From: Achatina immaculata
Lineage: Eukaryota > Mollusca > Gastropoda > Stylommatophora > Achatinidae
Direction: 5' to 3'
Length of the DNA: 64,000 nucleotides
Assembly: GCA_009760885.1 (NCBI GenBank)
Contig: CM019718.1
Location: 26,219,133 to 26,283,132 of the forward strand
Shown here in pieces: positions 1 to 28,276 of this stretch. Numbering within the stretch: position 1 is the first letter of the stretch; each line of letters opens with the position of its first letter. A program made the position numbers and the translations under genes. The notes under the pieces were generated by a model that worked only from the letters and a program-made list of their open reading frames with translations, searched no databases and had not been told where the DNA came from.

Positions 1-414
1 TTTCTATCTTTTTATAAAACTCAGCCACACACCTCCATCTATTTTCATTACTAGAACCAGTGTTGCTGCAGGCATCATTTCTCTTATGTTTATTGACTAA
101 CTGCACCTTGAAAGGCTGTGATAGGGTCTTTGCCAGCTCTGGTTTACTGGCCTCTATAGATGCATCATCAGTCTGGCAAAGTTGTCTTAGCTCCCAGAGA
201 CTGAAGACAAAGAAGTATAGGAAATGTTTGGAATTATGAAGCAGAGTTTAATTCTTGTTTTTGAATGGAAAGTTTCTTTTTTTTTTTTAAATTTCATTTA
301 AATTATGTTTACTCAGTAAAACTTTGAATTTTCCTATCTCCAAGTTTATGTTTTCTTTTGTTTTTTTCCTTGGGCAAAAGTAGGTTTTCTTCAGCTGTAA
401 ATATTTCATTGTAC

Positions 415-540
415 AGTATGTTGGTGATGGAAGACTTTCACTGTACATTATGTTGGTGATGGAAGACTCACTGTACAATATGTTGGTGATGGAAGACTTT
501 CACTGTACAGTGTGTTGGTGATGGAAGACTTTTACTGTAT
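415..540 (+). repeat. Minisatellite, ~4 copies of a ~30-33 bp unit
   Basis: Repeats of CTGTACAGTATGTTGGTGAT-GGAAGACTTTCA with small length differences, just upstream of a PKD exon. Confidence 0.9.
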
Positions 541-608
541 CAAAAAAATTATCCAGTTTTAAATTGCCTTACCTGTTCTGTGAGATTTTAATCAATCCAT
601 GTTTTCAG

Positions 609-15558
<14,950 letters not shown>

Positions 15559-16340
15559 TCAGGGTCAAGACAGTTCAGACATTTTATGCCTTTACTGTCT
15601 TGCATCTGTAATCATCTTGGTTGTCTCTCTTCATCAGGGCATGCATGATGCACTGTTTCCAGTATCCAAGCTTTGCTGGCTTAATACTACATCCACAATG
15701 TGCTCTTGAATTCATTTTAAGCTTGACTAACTCCCACTATGCAGATCTGATTGTCAGATAAATATGCTTTGCAGTAGTTACCTTGTCATCTCAGTCCCAG
15801 TATAAGAAATAGCAGTTAGTAGATATCCTGTAGCATGTACATGTTTTAGAAATTTCAGTAACTTAAGTAAGTATACATATCATTGACAGTATGTTGTTGA
15901 AGTAGTATATAGACAAAATGTGATCCAACTCCCCACTCAGTGGAAGTTGGGTTGGGGGCCCTGCTAGGGGATGGAGCAGTATTGTCAGAACCCCCGGTCT
16001 GTATACTACTTGTTGACGGAGCGTGCGTTTGTGTAATTCTGAGAAGTGGTTTTGTCTCAGATGTGATTTTCTTTATGCAGTGTATTTTAAAATATTATTT
16101 CATCTGCCTGAATTTTCTGTTGTTTTTTTTTTTTACTTTGCTCTCCTGTTTGTTATGTTAGCCTTGACCAGATTCTATGCATCAGGCTGCCAGATTGCCG
16201 TTTGTTGTAAATAAATATTGTTAATTTTGAGTTCATGCAACCAACTGTAATTTGTCTGAAGCAAAGAAAGGGGCTTTTTTTTTGGTGCATGGCCTAAAAT
16301 TCATTCAGGCAAACTAATAAAAGCTGTTCATAACTTGGTG
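15559..16340 (+). other. PRKD: PKD 3' untranslated region with candidate poly(A) signals
   Basis: Sequence after the TGA has no coding pattern. AATAAA hexamers lie at 16210-16215 and 16316-16321, the second followed by T/G-rich sequence (gcttaaacacttttattgtctgg). A further AATAAA is at 17426-17431, so a longer 3' UTR is possible. The exact cleavage site is not decided by sequence alone. Confidence 0.6.
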
Positions 16341-17431
16341 CATGGCTTAAACACTTTTATTGTCTGGTCATAACTTTTTAGTTAAAGCGTGCAATTCTTT
16401 GCTTGCTAGCAAGCTGTCTTATAGATGGTCTCTGTGTGTAAATATTTATATTCATATATATATATACAAATATCAGAAATTTTAGTAATCAGGCTACAAA
16501 TTTTGTTTAATCTGGTGGGTGTGATGGCTGACAACATTCATTTGAAGTGCCTTATTTTGCAAGGATGTGTTTTACAGGTAAAGTCCATAGTTCATCAACT
16601 GTTTTTGTTACTGCTTGTTGTGAAGATTTTTAGCCCTGGGTTGCTGTAAATTTTTTATTGAGCTAGCCATATGTGGGCCATTACTCATCAGCCCAGACCC
16701 ATGTTGTGGTGTCTGCAAATGTTTCCCTCAGTGTGTGAGCATTTATCAAACACATTCATCATCCCCACAGTCATTAGCTTTGGTATATATGAGGTTGAGT
16801 CAAACTATCCACAAATCAAGGAATGTAATCATTGAAAAAATATGAGAAGGCTTTTTTTTTTAACATAAAAATAGATTTAACACGATTTAAAATTTAAACA
16901 CTGATTGGGGGGGGGGGGAAAGGCTTTTACATGATAAACATAATTTTATTTTACCGCCTTTTCCCAAACTTTGCCATTTTTAGTGTTTATCGTATCTTTC
17001 ATAATTTCTCATTGGCTGTGCTACAGGTTTTTTTTTTTTTTTTTGTTGCTTACTAATAGCACCGTTTTATGATCTGTTACCTCCGATGTTGTACTCTCAG
17101 TGCATCATTTTCTCCTGGTAAATGGTTATAGAAAAATGTGCCTTTTTTTTTTTTTTTTAAACCTTATGTCACTCAGACTCAGTGCTTGAAGAGAGAAATA
17201 GAATTCTTATTAAAATGACACATCCATTTTTTGCCTAATTTAGAAATGTACAAAACCGCTTGCACGGATCTGGATGGCGATGGTGGACATTATATAGCCA
17301 CCATCAAACACCTTTTTGTTTTATTAACTTGTTGTTCAGGACTTGGGATACCTCAGTGAGTTTATCAGATATTGTGTGCTCTTACAATTATGCTGTAATT
17401 TACATGCTTTCACATTGTAATTGTAAATAAA

Positions 17432-19875
17432 ACCTTTTTAAAGTGTTCCCTGACCCCAGCCCCCAGGCTGAATGTAAACTTCTTGTTTACTTTATGGAAA
17501 GACTATATGAGTTGAAGATGTTGAGGTATATATTGGATATATCATAGATATTGTTTTGTTCCCTTTTCTGACATTGGTATGGGCAGAATTACTGATGTTG
17601 TTGTTGTTGCTGGTGTTCAGCATGTCCTAGTAAATGTGAACTTGAAGATCTTGGCACTTGAATCCATATTTGAGATCTTGGGAGTTGAGTTTGTTGTGGA
17701 GAATTTTGGGAGTTGACTCTGTGATGGAGTTGAAGAGTTGAACCTGTGGTTGAGATGTTTGCTGTATAGTTTTATAAGAATAGGAGTGATCTTCGTTGGC
17801 TTGCTTGAACTCGCAGTCAAGATTCTCATCAAGCTATGTAGAGAGCAAAGTCTAACTTTGGCAAGTTAACTGGACTAATGTGGTGTGAACAGCCTGGCAG
17901 CCAGTTTGCTGCATCAGCTGTGTGTATACTGGGAACATTACTGGGGTGCATTAATGTAATTAATCCAGACAGTAACGCAATATTTTATCATTCTTTTGTC
18001 TTCACTCTCACCAGTTTCACTCCATACTTATGAAAAAATGTGAACAGATACCACAACAGAGATGTAGTTTTAGAGAAAGATGCCACATAAATCCTGGATT
18101 GGCCAAAAAAATAACCAGAAAAGTTGCAGAACAATGAAAATAAGTGAAATGCAATCACATTTCTCTGAACATGCTGTAATGAGATGAGAAGTTAGTGAAC
18201 ATGACAATCACTGAAAAAAATCAGATTCAGAAGAAGAAGGAACAAAATGAAAATATCAAAAACAGGCTGATGAGTTGACATAGGCAAAAAAAAAATAATA
18301 AAAATATCAAGGATAGTCTGCTGTCAAGACACTTTACGGTTCAAAACTGCTTATATACTAAGGTTGAACAGCTGTCAAGGGTAGCCAAGTTCTCTCTGTG
18401 GCATCAGTTGCCAGTAGCTTTTAGCTCACAGTTACTGGGAGATCCACCATAATAACCAGATGAAGTTCATTACCACTCACAAACAAGATCCACAGAGAAT
18501 GGAGAAGAATTAGCAAGATAATAAATGAGTCTTTACTCACTTCAGAATTGTTACACCTTTTTTTTTTCCCAGTGCACAGCAACTTTTTTTTTTCACCATT
18601 TCAGTGAGTAGGATTGCCATAATGTAGATATGAAGTGCAAGATAAGTGCCACCCTCCCCCCCCCCACACACACACACACTCCCCCCTCCCCATTTTCCAG
18701 AAAAGAAAAGTCATGACATGTCATTACTTGTTAAGCTGACAGCTAAAATCATTTCACATCAAAATTTTGTGATATTAACTATTAAATGTGATTAGCAGTC
18801 ACTTTCTGTTATATTTACATGTTATTTTAGTGGGGGAAAACAATCTGTTCATGTCACTTTCATGCTTTGTTGTCATTTTTACATTTGCCTTTTATATGTT
18901 GTTAATATTGTTGACATTATTTTCTTATATGGTATCTGGATGTTACAGTGTAAATCTAATGAAAATAGCAGCAGCATAATGACAACTATAATGTATATTG
19001 TATAAATATTTCTGGAGGGGTTTTTTTTGGTGTTAACATACACAAAAGACATATCCTTATATTCTTTCACTTTTTTTTTGGTACATTTAAAGTTTAATGT
19101 CTCTCAGATTTGTAAATCATATCTATTAATCATGTAGAATAGCAGACAAATCAGATTATACAACATGCCACTTCCTTGATTGTTATGTTGTCTGTTGTTC
19201 ACATCATTTTCCTGCATTTGATGTTAATGTTAAATGTTCACAATGTTTTCATACGCTGCATTCTTGTCAAATGCTAGCCTGAAGTTATGAACATTTTATG
19301 TTGGATTCCACAGCCATTGTTTACCGTAATGGATGTATTTCCACATCATGACAGATAGTTCCTTCAACTCCTCAGTGTTCTTTGACAGTGATCAAGTAAG
19401 TAATCACTGGCCTACATGCCTTGTGGTGTCTTGCGGAGCAGCGGCAAGATTTACCCCTGTTCTGTTGAACTGCAGTCGGTCATCGTGTGGTATTCCATCA
19501 GTCTTGCATGATGTCAGTTTTGACTTGCATTTCTTTGCCATGTTATCTTTGGTCAGCCTCTCTCTTTCCTGCAAGTGTCTGTTGAGTACTGTTATGTCCT
19601 TTGTTTTGGAATTTCCTCCATGAACTTGCCCAGTCCACATCCAGCAACTTTTTTTTGCTATAATTATGGGGCAGGAAAGTAATTGCTTCTGTGTAAAGTC
19701 ATGAATTCTGCAGCCACTATTGGCAGTCATCTTCATCATTGTAGACAAGTGAAGTTAAAGATGAAACTCGTTGTTTGACATTATCTTGAATCTTTCTTTC
19801 ATGTTACTGTCTTGTCTGTCTTATTTAGGAGCACTGAATGAAGGCCTCCTCTTCATGTGCTTTTTGTAATTTGGG
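17432..19875. other. Intergenic, no gene recognised
   Basis: Downstream of PKD. A C-rich/(CA)n tract is at 18651-18690. The open frames at 17617-17832 (-), 19333-19623 (+) and 19404-19748 (-) have no recognisable motif. Confidence 0.5.
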
Positions 19876-20466
19876 CTTTTCTTTCTCCTAATGGCATTTC
19901 TCATCTTGGTCATGATTTCTTTCTCCTAATGGCATTTCTCATCTTGGTCATGATTTCTTTCTCCTAATGGCATTTCTCATTTTGGTCATGATTTCTTTCT
20001 CCTAATGGCATTTCTCATTTTGGTCATGATTTCTTTCTCCCAATGGCATTTCTCATCTTGGTCATGATTTCTTTCTCCTAATGGCATTTCTCATTTTGGT
20101 CATGATTTCTTTCTCCTAATGGCATTTCTCATCTTGGTCATCATGATTTCTTTCTCCTAATGGCATTTCTCATTTTGGTCATGATTTCTTTCTCCTAATG
20201 GCATTTCTCATTTTGGTCATGATTTCTTTCTCCTAATGGCATTTCTCATCTTGGTCATCATGATTTCTTTCTCCTAATGGCATTTCTCATCTTGGTCATG
20301 ATTTCTTTCTCCTAATGGCATTTCTCATCTTGGTCATGATTTCTTTCTCCTAATGGCATTTCTCATCTTGGTCATGATTTCTTTCTCCTAATGGCATTTC
20401 TCATTTTGGTCATGATTTCTTTCTCCTAATGGCATTTCTCATCTTGGTCATCATGATTTCTTTCTC
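19876..20466 (+). repeat. 38-bp minisatellite, ~15 copies
   Basis: Unit ATTTCTTTCTCCTAATGGCA-TTTCTCATCTTGGTCATG. Units alternate CATCTTGG and CATTTTGG, and three carry an extra ATC, so higher-order duplication can be traced. Confidence 0.95.
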
Positions 20467-21284
20467 ACTTGCAGCAGCAACTTGTCTCCATCTTTTGTTT
20501 CATCAGGTAACTCTAGACCAGATTTTGTTAAAAATAACAATATTGTCATGATTTTAAAAAAAAAAAAAACTGAAGAACTTGATACAATTACTGGCAGCAC
20601 CACACTATATACACTCAGTGAAAAATATATTTGAAATATAGTTTGAGCCATATTGAAAAAAAGGTCAAATTATACAGTTTATTAGCCAGATTTTAAAAAA
20701 AAAAAAAGGTTTAACTAAAAGTTGTATATGAGTTAAGATCCTTGAGGTAGGGCAGGACAAGAAGTAGGTACGGTGTTAGGAATATCAGCTTTAGCTTTCT
20801 GATCTTTAGAAGAGAGCCAGAGAAAGTCTGGAGGAGCTGAATGTTTACATATGCAGTGCCTCCTCATTGCTTACATAAGCAGTTTCAGAGTCTTGGAAGA
20901 TATATGTAATAATAGTGTAATGATCTTTGAACTAATATGAATAAGGCTCTTGAAGGGGATCTATGCAACAAGTTTGGATTATGTATAGTAGAAGTTTGTT
21001 AAGATTTTTACTTCACCAGAAAGAAAGAGGGAGTCTCACTGTGAATTATCACCGACTTCAGAGATCAAGTTACTGAAAAAAAGGATTACATTGCAGACAG
21101 AAATTCTACAGTTTCAGGGAGAAAAAAAAAAGTTCTTTTGCATAAATGTGTCAGGTATTCAGTTTTACATCTGTGTTGACTAAAGCACTGAAGAGACATC
21201 AGTTACAAACATGTCCAGGTTGTGTAGTAGAGAGGTAGTCTGCATTCATTTGAAAAATGTTAGCAGCCTCATGGTGGTCTACAG
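20467..21284. other. Intergenic, no gene recognised
   Basis: Only A/T homopolymers and short open frames; nothing supported. Confidence 0.5.
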
Positions 21285-21600
21285 CAGAGGTTCTCAAACT
21301 TTTTTCAAAGTGTGGCACACTTGGTGATGCGTACTACATTAGCTAAATATGTTTTATTATACCGTTCAGTGTTTTCAGTGTGAAATTTGACCCTGCTTGG
21401 AGATATAGATCTCTGGCTATTTCAGCTTGTACTGAGACTAATAACTAAATTTCTATGGGTTCTCTGCCTGGTGGCTGTTTATCATATAAATAAGCAAAAA
21501 TGTGATATATGTTAGTCAGAAATATATTCTGCTCTAAAAATTTGGCAGCACGCCTCAAGCTCTCTCGCAGTGCACCATATGAAAAAAAAACTATGGCCTG
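21285..21600. mobile_element. hAT-like MITE
   Basis: It starts CAGAGGTTCTCAAACTTTTT and ends in a degraded inverted counterpart (GAAAAAAAAACTATGGCCTG), with GTGGCACACTT and GTGCACCATAT as subterminal partners. The CAGNGGTTCTCAA start is typical of hAT non-autonomous elements. No clean 8-bp duplication. Confidence 0.5.
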
Positions 21601-22379
21601 TAGGATGGAAGATTTGACATGTACTGTAACAGAACATTTCTATTGAGATGGTCTGTGGTTCAGTTTCTGTCATTCTCAGACTGTTCTTCCTTCTCTCTTA
21701 CCTAAGTGCTTTGTATGCTTCGAGGCTAACTATAGAATGGTGTCCTCGATCACTTTACTACACATAAGCCTCATTGTTTCCTTTATGCTAAATTTGCGTC
21801 TGTTTCAGATGAAAGAGCTGGGAGTAAAAGTTTGGTAATGCCAGGGATAAACATCATGTTACGGGTGCAAGAAAAGTTGTTGACCAACATAGAACTAGGT
21901 CATCCATCTCTGTACATTGAGGGATATCTCCCTCTCCTCTCTTTTCTTTCCCACTCTTGCCAAGGTGAGCCCTCTGTCAACACACTAGCACCTATGGATT
22001 TGTCTGGAGTGCAAGTATTTGGGTAAAATAGTCATAACTATACAAGCACTCATTTAAATTTGTGAAAGAGAGGCAATTTTGTTTCTCATTCCAACATAAT
22101 GTAAAGAAGCCAGACACTGCTACATTCCCTTATGCATGATTCCTTGCTTGCATGTGAATGCAAAACTGTACATATACATATATGTTTTCTCATGCATGGC
22201 TCTGCTTATTTGTATAAGCTTGCTTCTTTGTAATCACCAATAATCTATTGCTGATCATGCTGCTTCTATTTCTTTCTAGTTTCCAGTCAGGAGTCTGTAG
22301 TCCTCTACTTTAGGAACTATTTTAGATATTTTTTCCATAAGTAGATTTTTCTTGTATTGTCAGCGTTATTCCATTTGTT

Positions 22380-22600
22380 TAGCAAATGATAGTTAAATCT
22401 TATATGTATTTTCTATACCCATGATAGTTGAGTCTTGTGAGCAGTTTCTATGCCCATGATAGTTGAGTCTTGTAAGCAGTCTGTATGTTTGGTAAGTTAG
22501 TCCTGCAAGCAGTTTCTTATGCTCTTGACAGTCAACTCTTGATGCAGTTAAGTTTTAGAATCAATTTCTTCTGTCCTTGATAGCCAGTCATAGGAAGCAG
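22380..22600 (+). repeat. Degenerate ~35-bp repeat
   Basis: CCCATGATAGTTGAGTCTTG and GAGCAGTTTCT recur four to five times with decay. Confidence 0.6.
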
Positions 22601-22613
22601 TTTCTTGTGTTCA

Positions 22614-22730
22614 TTCTTCTTCAGCTTTCTGAGCCATTAAGGCTCATTGCTGCAGATAAGTTTGTCTCCATTCCTCTCTATCGCTAATCTTCTCTCTCCA
22701 GTTGGTGACACCAATTTCTTGTGTTCATTA
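22614..22730 (-). mobile_element. LINE 3'-end fragment, (GAA)-type tail
   Basis: Reverse complement reads GGAATGGAGACAAACTTATC ... GGCTCAGAAAGCTGAAGAAG, the form of an RTE-like LINE C-terminus and tail. Short and degraded. Confidence 0.45.
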
Positions 22731-23206
22731 GCCAACAATTAACACTAAAGTTTCTGTCAAGACTTTTAATAAGATTTTTCAGTTTTCATAAGATTTTGAA
22801 TGCATTGATCTTTTTTTTTTGTGAAAGCACTGTCTCACAAAATATGAGATTCTGTGGATCCTAAAACCATTATATTTCAGAGTGATAAATACCTTTTTTG
22901 TTTGAAATTCATATGGACTTGTTTTTAAAAAGTATATAAAGAGCAGATTTTTTTATAAAATATGTTTGAAAATTTGGAAAAAAAAGTTATCAGCACATTT
23001 AACTCCAAGAATGAAGGATTGAAGGTAAAATTTAAGAAAAAATAGAAAATATTCTACAAAAATGAAACTTATATTGAGAAAAATACTAAGTTAGAATGAT
23101 TGACTAGTGAGTTTGATAAACAAAGTAGGTCAAGTGCATTATACCGTCATTGATAGTCTTGATGCGTTTTTATATTTACAACTTACTTTTTATTAGTTCT
23201 TGTTCT

Positions 23207-23350
23207 TATTCGATCTTCCTGGAACTGCGAGGAGATGTTCTTTGCAACCGACGTAGTGAGGGTGTTGAAGCACAGCATTATGTTGAATGGGGAGAGGTCT
23301 GCAGCAGTTATTTTTTCAGACTACGAGTGAAGGTACAAAACAAAGAAAAA
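23207..23350 (+). mobile_element. LINE reverse-transcriptase fragment
   Basis: VEWGEVCSSYFFRLRVKVQN resembles the W-x-EEGE-x-SS-x-FFRLEK motif in the region before the RT domain of LINE proteins. Isolated fragment in intergenic DNA. Confidence 0.45.
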
Positions 23351-24117
23351 CTCAAAGCTTTTTTAACAGACTCCACCACCCATGGGGCCTATAGTGATTC
23401 TTGCTCCTTTAGTCAGACCTAGGCTGTTCCATTAGAGTAAAATATTGCTGTTTTTAAAAGTTAAAGTTTTTGCTTATCTTTAAAGGTGACAAGTTTCTAG
23501 AAGACTTGAAGAGCTCTCGATAAAAGATAAAGCTGTGTTGAGGGACGGACACTATTTACACATGCACTGTTTTATTTGCAGGCTCACCAGAGGATGATTA
23601 TCGAAATAGCCTACGTGGCTTCCTTGCCGAGTCTGATTGTTTTCCTGTTTTTGATTAGTGTCTTCAAGGTCGCAGCCAAGATTTTAGCCAGATTTTTTTC
23701 TGAATTATAAATTAAAATTATGTGAGGATATTAAAACTTGACAATCCAGACTATAGAATTCTGAAACTTCCTGTAATTTAAATAAATGAGCAGTTTGGTG
23801 TTTTGTTTTGCATGGGCAGAACTTTATGCTGTTTAATTTCAGCTTTACTACTTTAAATTTTAGTGTAATTGATTCATCCAACATTTGGTCACTGTATAAG
23901 AAGTACATAAGCAGAGTGTGCAAGACATTGGTTCCCGGACTGAGGCCCACAGAGGCCCAGGTGGGAGTCTTCATAGAAAGTATAGATTTTAAAAGTACTC
24001 TTATTTTTGTGCATCACGAAGAGCTTAAGCCAATAAGTTCTAGAATATTCAGAAGATTTTTAATACCAAGTAGTGTAAAAGTGTAAGGTAACACATTCTG
24101 TAGAGAACTACAGTGTA

Positions 24118-27100
24118 CAAGGTCTGACAATTAGGTAATGAGACTGATTTTATTATGGCCAAGACAAAAATGCCATCTATGAAGCAAAGCATGGAATCCA
24201 AAGAGGCAACTTTATTATATTGTCTGGCAACTTTTCATCACTGCCCGATAAGCAAACGACAAACAAGCCGCCATTTTGTTAACCTTGTTAGAGGTGCATT
24301 GTCACGTAATCTGCATGGAGCAAAAAGCAAACATTAAATTTTGTTTAAAACTTGAAAAAAGTGCCATTGAGACAGTTGAATTGATGCAACACGTTTATGG
24401 GGATAATTGTTTATCTTATGCACAGATTTTCAGGTGTTATTGATGATTCAAAAGTAGTGTGGAAACGATTACAAATGCAACTAGACATGGACGCCCAATT
24501 TCTGTTTGTAATGAGGAACTCATTATAAAAGTCAGAGAACAGATACAAGAAGATCATTGTTTGACTGTGAGGATGATAGCAGATGAATTTGGTGTTAGCT
24601 GAGAGAACATTCGTAAAATTTTAGTGAAAGATTTGAGCAAGAAAAAAGTTGTTTGCTGGTTTGTACCACATGCGTTGTGTGATGATCAAAAACATCAGTG
24701 TTGAGTATGCAAAAGACATCATCAAAACACGTCGCAGATATAAACGTTTATTTCTTAAATTTGATTGTTGCAGAGTATAAAACATGGATTTTCTGCTGTG
24801 ACCCCACAGCTAAATGCCAAAGTGTTTAGTGGAAGTCATCATCACCAAAAAGCAAAAAATTTCATCTTCAGAAGTCGAAAGTGAAGACAATGTTGGTGTG
24901 CATCTATGGCAGCAAAAGAATTATTCACAAAGAATTTATTCCAGAGGGACAGACTGTCACTGCCAAAGTTTATTTAAGTATTCTGAAACGCCTATTGAAA
25001 AGGATTCTCCGAGTCCGACCCAAGTATTCAACGTTGAACCTGGCAGTTTTTTTCTTCTTCATGATAATGCACCAGCTCACCGTGCGGTAGCTGTACAGGA
25101 ATTTTTTGCCCAAAAACAAGTATGTGTTCTCTACCATACTGGTACAGAAACAAAAGCAAGGGAAAAAACAAATGCAGGTGGAAGGAGAAATCAGGAAACT
25201 GAGACCATGAAGGTTGTGGATGAAAGCCTGCCACTGGAGGTCCCCAGCCCAACTGCAGACCTCCTGGAACCTAAACACAAGATGCAAATAGGCAGCTGGA
25301 ATGTAAGAACACTTAACCAGACCGGAAAACTAGCGCAAACCATCAAGGAAATGCACAGATACAAACTAGACATACTAGGAATACAAGAATCAAGATGGAC
25401 AGGACAAGGCAGAAAGAAATTAACAACACAGCACACAGAAGATACAATAATATGGTCAAGTAAAGAAGATCACCATGAAGGAGGAGTAGCATTGATTATA
25501 ATAAAAGAAGCATCAAGAGCATTGCTGAAGTGGACCCCTATAAATGAGAGATTATTATATGCATGCTTCAACTCAAGATTCACAAAGCTGTCTTATATAG
25601 TTTGTTATGCACTAACAGAAGCAGCTGAAGAGGAATTAAAAGAAGATTTTTACAACAGCCTCCAAGCCACAGTAGAAACAATACCCAAGCATAATTTTCC
25701 AACATAAAAACATCCATAAAGTGACTTAGAGGTCCCCAGATAAAATCACAGAAAACAGTCACTACAAGATGTGAGAGCAAGGAAAGGAGCAGATGTAGGG
25801 AAGTGATCACAACCTTCTGGTAGCAAAAATAAAACTAAAATTAAGGAAAGCCAAAATTGGAGAACACAGAAAGGCACGTTTTGATACAGCAGAACTGAAA
25901 GACCAGCAAACAAGGAATGAATTCTCAATAGTACTTAAAAACTGCTTCAGTGTCCTACAAGACGAAGCAAAAATGTCCATACTAGAGTTCAGTAAAATAC
26001 TACAGGAAACAGCAAAAGAAGTGCTGGGATATCAAAGTGGAAAGAAAAAAGAGGAATGGATAAGCAAGACCACATGGGAAAAGATAAAGCAAAGAAAGGA
26101 AATCAAGAAAAAATTACAGAACACCAAATCACAAAGGCTAAAAGAACAAGTTTTAAGTAATTATACACAAAAAGACAAAGAATTGAAAGAATTATGCCAT
26201 CATGATAAACATCAATACTATGACAACTTAGCAGAAGCAGCAGAGAAAGCAGCATATGCAAATGACATGAAAACCATATACAAAAATCACAAAGCAGATG
26301 ACAGGTAACTTCAGCACAAGATGTGAGAGTGCAGTAAGGACACATAAGGGACAACTGATCAGTGTAGAAAAAGAAAAAATTGAAAGATGGAGGGAACACT
26401 TTAAAACCCTACTAAACAGAACACAAGCACCACAAACAATAGACATACCTGAAACAAAAACAGAACTAAACATCAGTATGAGACCAATAACAATAAGTGA
26501 AGTAAAGGAAGCAATAGAGAAGCTAAAATTAGACAGGGCACCAGGTGAAGATGAAGTGATTGCTGAGATGTTGAAAGCAGAAGAAACAGAAACACCAAAA
26601 CAACTCTGCCAAATACTACAACAAATTTGAGATCTAAAAAAAGCTCCAGAGGAGTGGAAAACTGGCCTTATAGTAAAACTATCAAAGAAGGGTGACCTCA
26701 GAGATTGCGAGAACTGGAGAGGCATTACCCTACTGCCAATCACCAGTAAAGTACTTTGCAGAATAATCATCAACAGAATTGTACCAGCACCTGATAGAAA
26801 ACTTTGGAAAGAGCAGGCAGGATTTAGGAAAGGAAGATCATGCATAGACCACATATTTGTACTTAGACAAATATTAGAACAGGCAAATGAGTGGCATAGC
26901 ACAACATATGCATTGTTTATAGATTTTGAGAAAGTCTTTGACAGTGTCAACAGAGATGCACTGTGGAAAATCCTAAGATGGCATGGCCTCCTCCATAAGA
27001 TAGTGAATGTAATCAAAGCCCTATATGAGGGTTTTCAGTGCAAAGTGATCTGTGGAGAACATACCTCCAGCAGCTTTAGGGTACAAACAGGAGTGAAGCA

Positions 27101-28274
27101 GGGATTATTTATCTTGGCAGTAGACTTGTTAATGAAGGAGGCAACATCAATGCAGAGGATTACAATGGACCCTGGAAACAGTGCTGGAGGACCTTGACTT
27201 TGCGGACGACATTTGTATCAAGCAGCCACAAAAATATGCAAGATAAAATAAACAAGCTAACTCAGAATCAGGACTAAAGATCAACGTAGGAAAGACAAAG
27301 TTAATGAAGCAAAATGTGAACAGCAGAAATGTACTCAGAGTAGATAGCAAGTTAGTGGAGGAGGTAAATGAATTTGTATATATTGGCAGTAGAGTAGTAG
27401 AAAATGGAGACAGCACAGAGGACATCAACAGAAGACTTATTAGAGCAAACCAGGCTTTTGCATTGCTGAAGACTATATGGAAATCAAAAAAACTAAGCAT
27501 AAATATGAAAATCTGGATATTTAAGAGTAATATTCTAAGTGTACTACTCAATGGAAGTGAATGCTGGAAAATCACCAAAACCTTAGAAAAAAGTTGAATT
27601 CTTACCAGACTAAATGTTTATGAAGAATTAGAAAAATATTTTGGCCAAACACCATAAGAAATAACATCTTGTTGGCAGAAATGCAGATGAAGCCACTGAC
27701 AGCAATTATTGAGGGAAGACGCTGGGGATGGTTGGGACATATGCCCTGAATGACTGATAGCTCACTACCAAAAATAGCACTAAGATGGACACTACAGGGA
27801 AACAGAAGTAAGGGTAGACCAAAAGAGACATGGAGAAGAACAACAGAAAGGATGTTGAGCAATAGAGGGCTCACCAGGGCAGATGCAGAAAAAAAGGCAA
27901 AGGACAGGCATTTGTGGAAAACCCTTGTGGAAGCCCCATGTGCTTTGAACATTTAAGGTTCAGAGAGAGAGAGAGAGAGTTCTCAACCATCCACCCTATT
28001 CCCCAGATTTGTCTCCCTGCAGTTATTTTCAGTTAAAGTTACCATTGAAAGGACACTTCTTTGATGATACTGATGACATCCAAAGGGCCGTAACATAGAG
28101 TTTAAGGACCATACCAACAGAACTGTAGAGGTCATTCCAGTGTTTGTTAGATCGTGCCACTCGCTGTATCAATACACAAGGGGCTTACTTGGAATAAAAC
28201 ACGGGTTATATCTTCAACTGTTGCTTATTTTATTTTTTATGGAATTAGTCTCATTACTTAATTGTCAGACCTTG
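24118..28274 (+). mobile_element. mariner element (~1.3 kb) split by a LINE
   Basis: Terminal inverted repeats CAAGGTCTGACAATTAGGTA at the left and its near-perfect complement ending at 28274, flanked by TA at 24116-24117 and 28275-28276. Transposase frames, broken by stops and shifts, lie at 24155-25140 and resume at 27980-28195. Recognisable pieces: VELMQHVYGDN near 24370, CCDPTAK near 24800, HDNAPAHRA near 25068 (second catalytic Asp), and YSPDLSP near 28002 (third). Without the inserted LINE the element is ~1.3 kb, the normal mariner length. The copy is dead. Confidence 0.93.
25141..27979 (+). mobile_element. LINE R2 inserted in mariner
   Basis: The edges are marked by TTCTCTACCATACT (25127-25140) and TTCTCAACCATCC (27980-27992), an aged target-site duplication with two mismatches. 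Domains: endonuclease start (MQIGSWNVRTLNQTGKL, LDILGIQESRW, 25285-25700), an internal gap where the endonuclease middle is missing, VRARKGAD / SDHNLL (~25765-25815), linker, reverse transcriptase (26490-27250: [22 protein letters not shown] at ~27200), and C-terminus (GRPKETWRRT), ending in TTCAGAGAGAGAGAGAGAGAG. Several stops and frameshifts; a pseudogene. Confidence 0.9.
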
Positions 28275-28276
28275 TA

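Noticed and set aside
1..608. An earlier PKD exon (N-lobe) upstream of 609
   Set aside because: No stretch in any + frame resembles the preceding PKD sequence with splice sites; it must be outside the window.
19876..20466. Regular direct repeats that could suggest a CRISPR array
   Set aside because: Units are contiguous without unique spacers, in an animal genome; it is a VNTR.
23705..24086. Frames of ~90 codons on both strands before the mariner
   Set aside because: No recognisable motif; AT-rich intergenic sequence.
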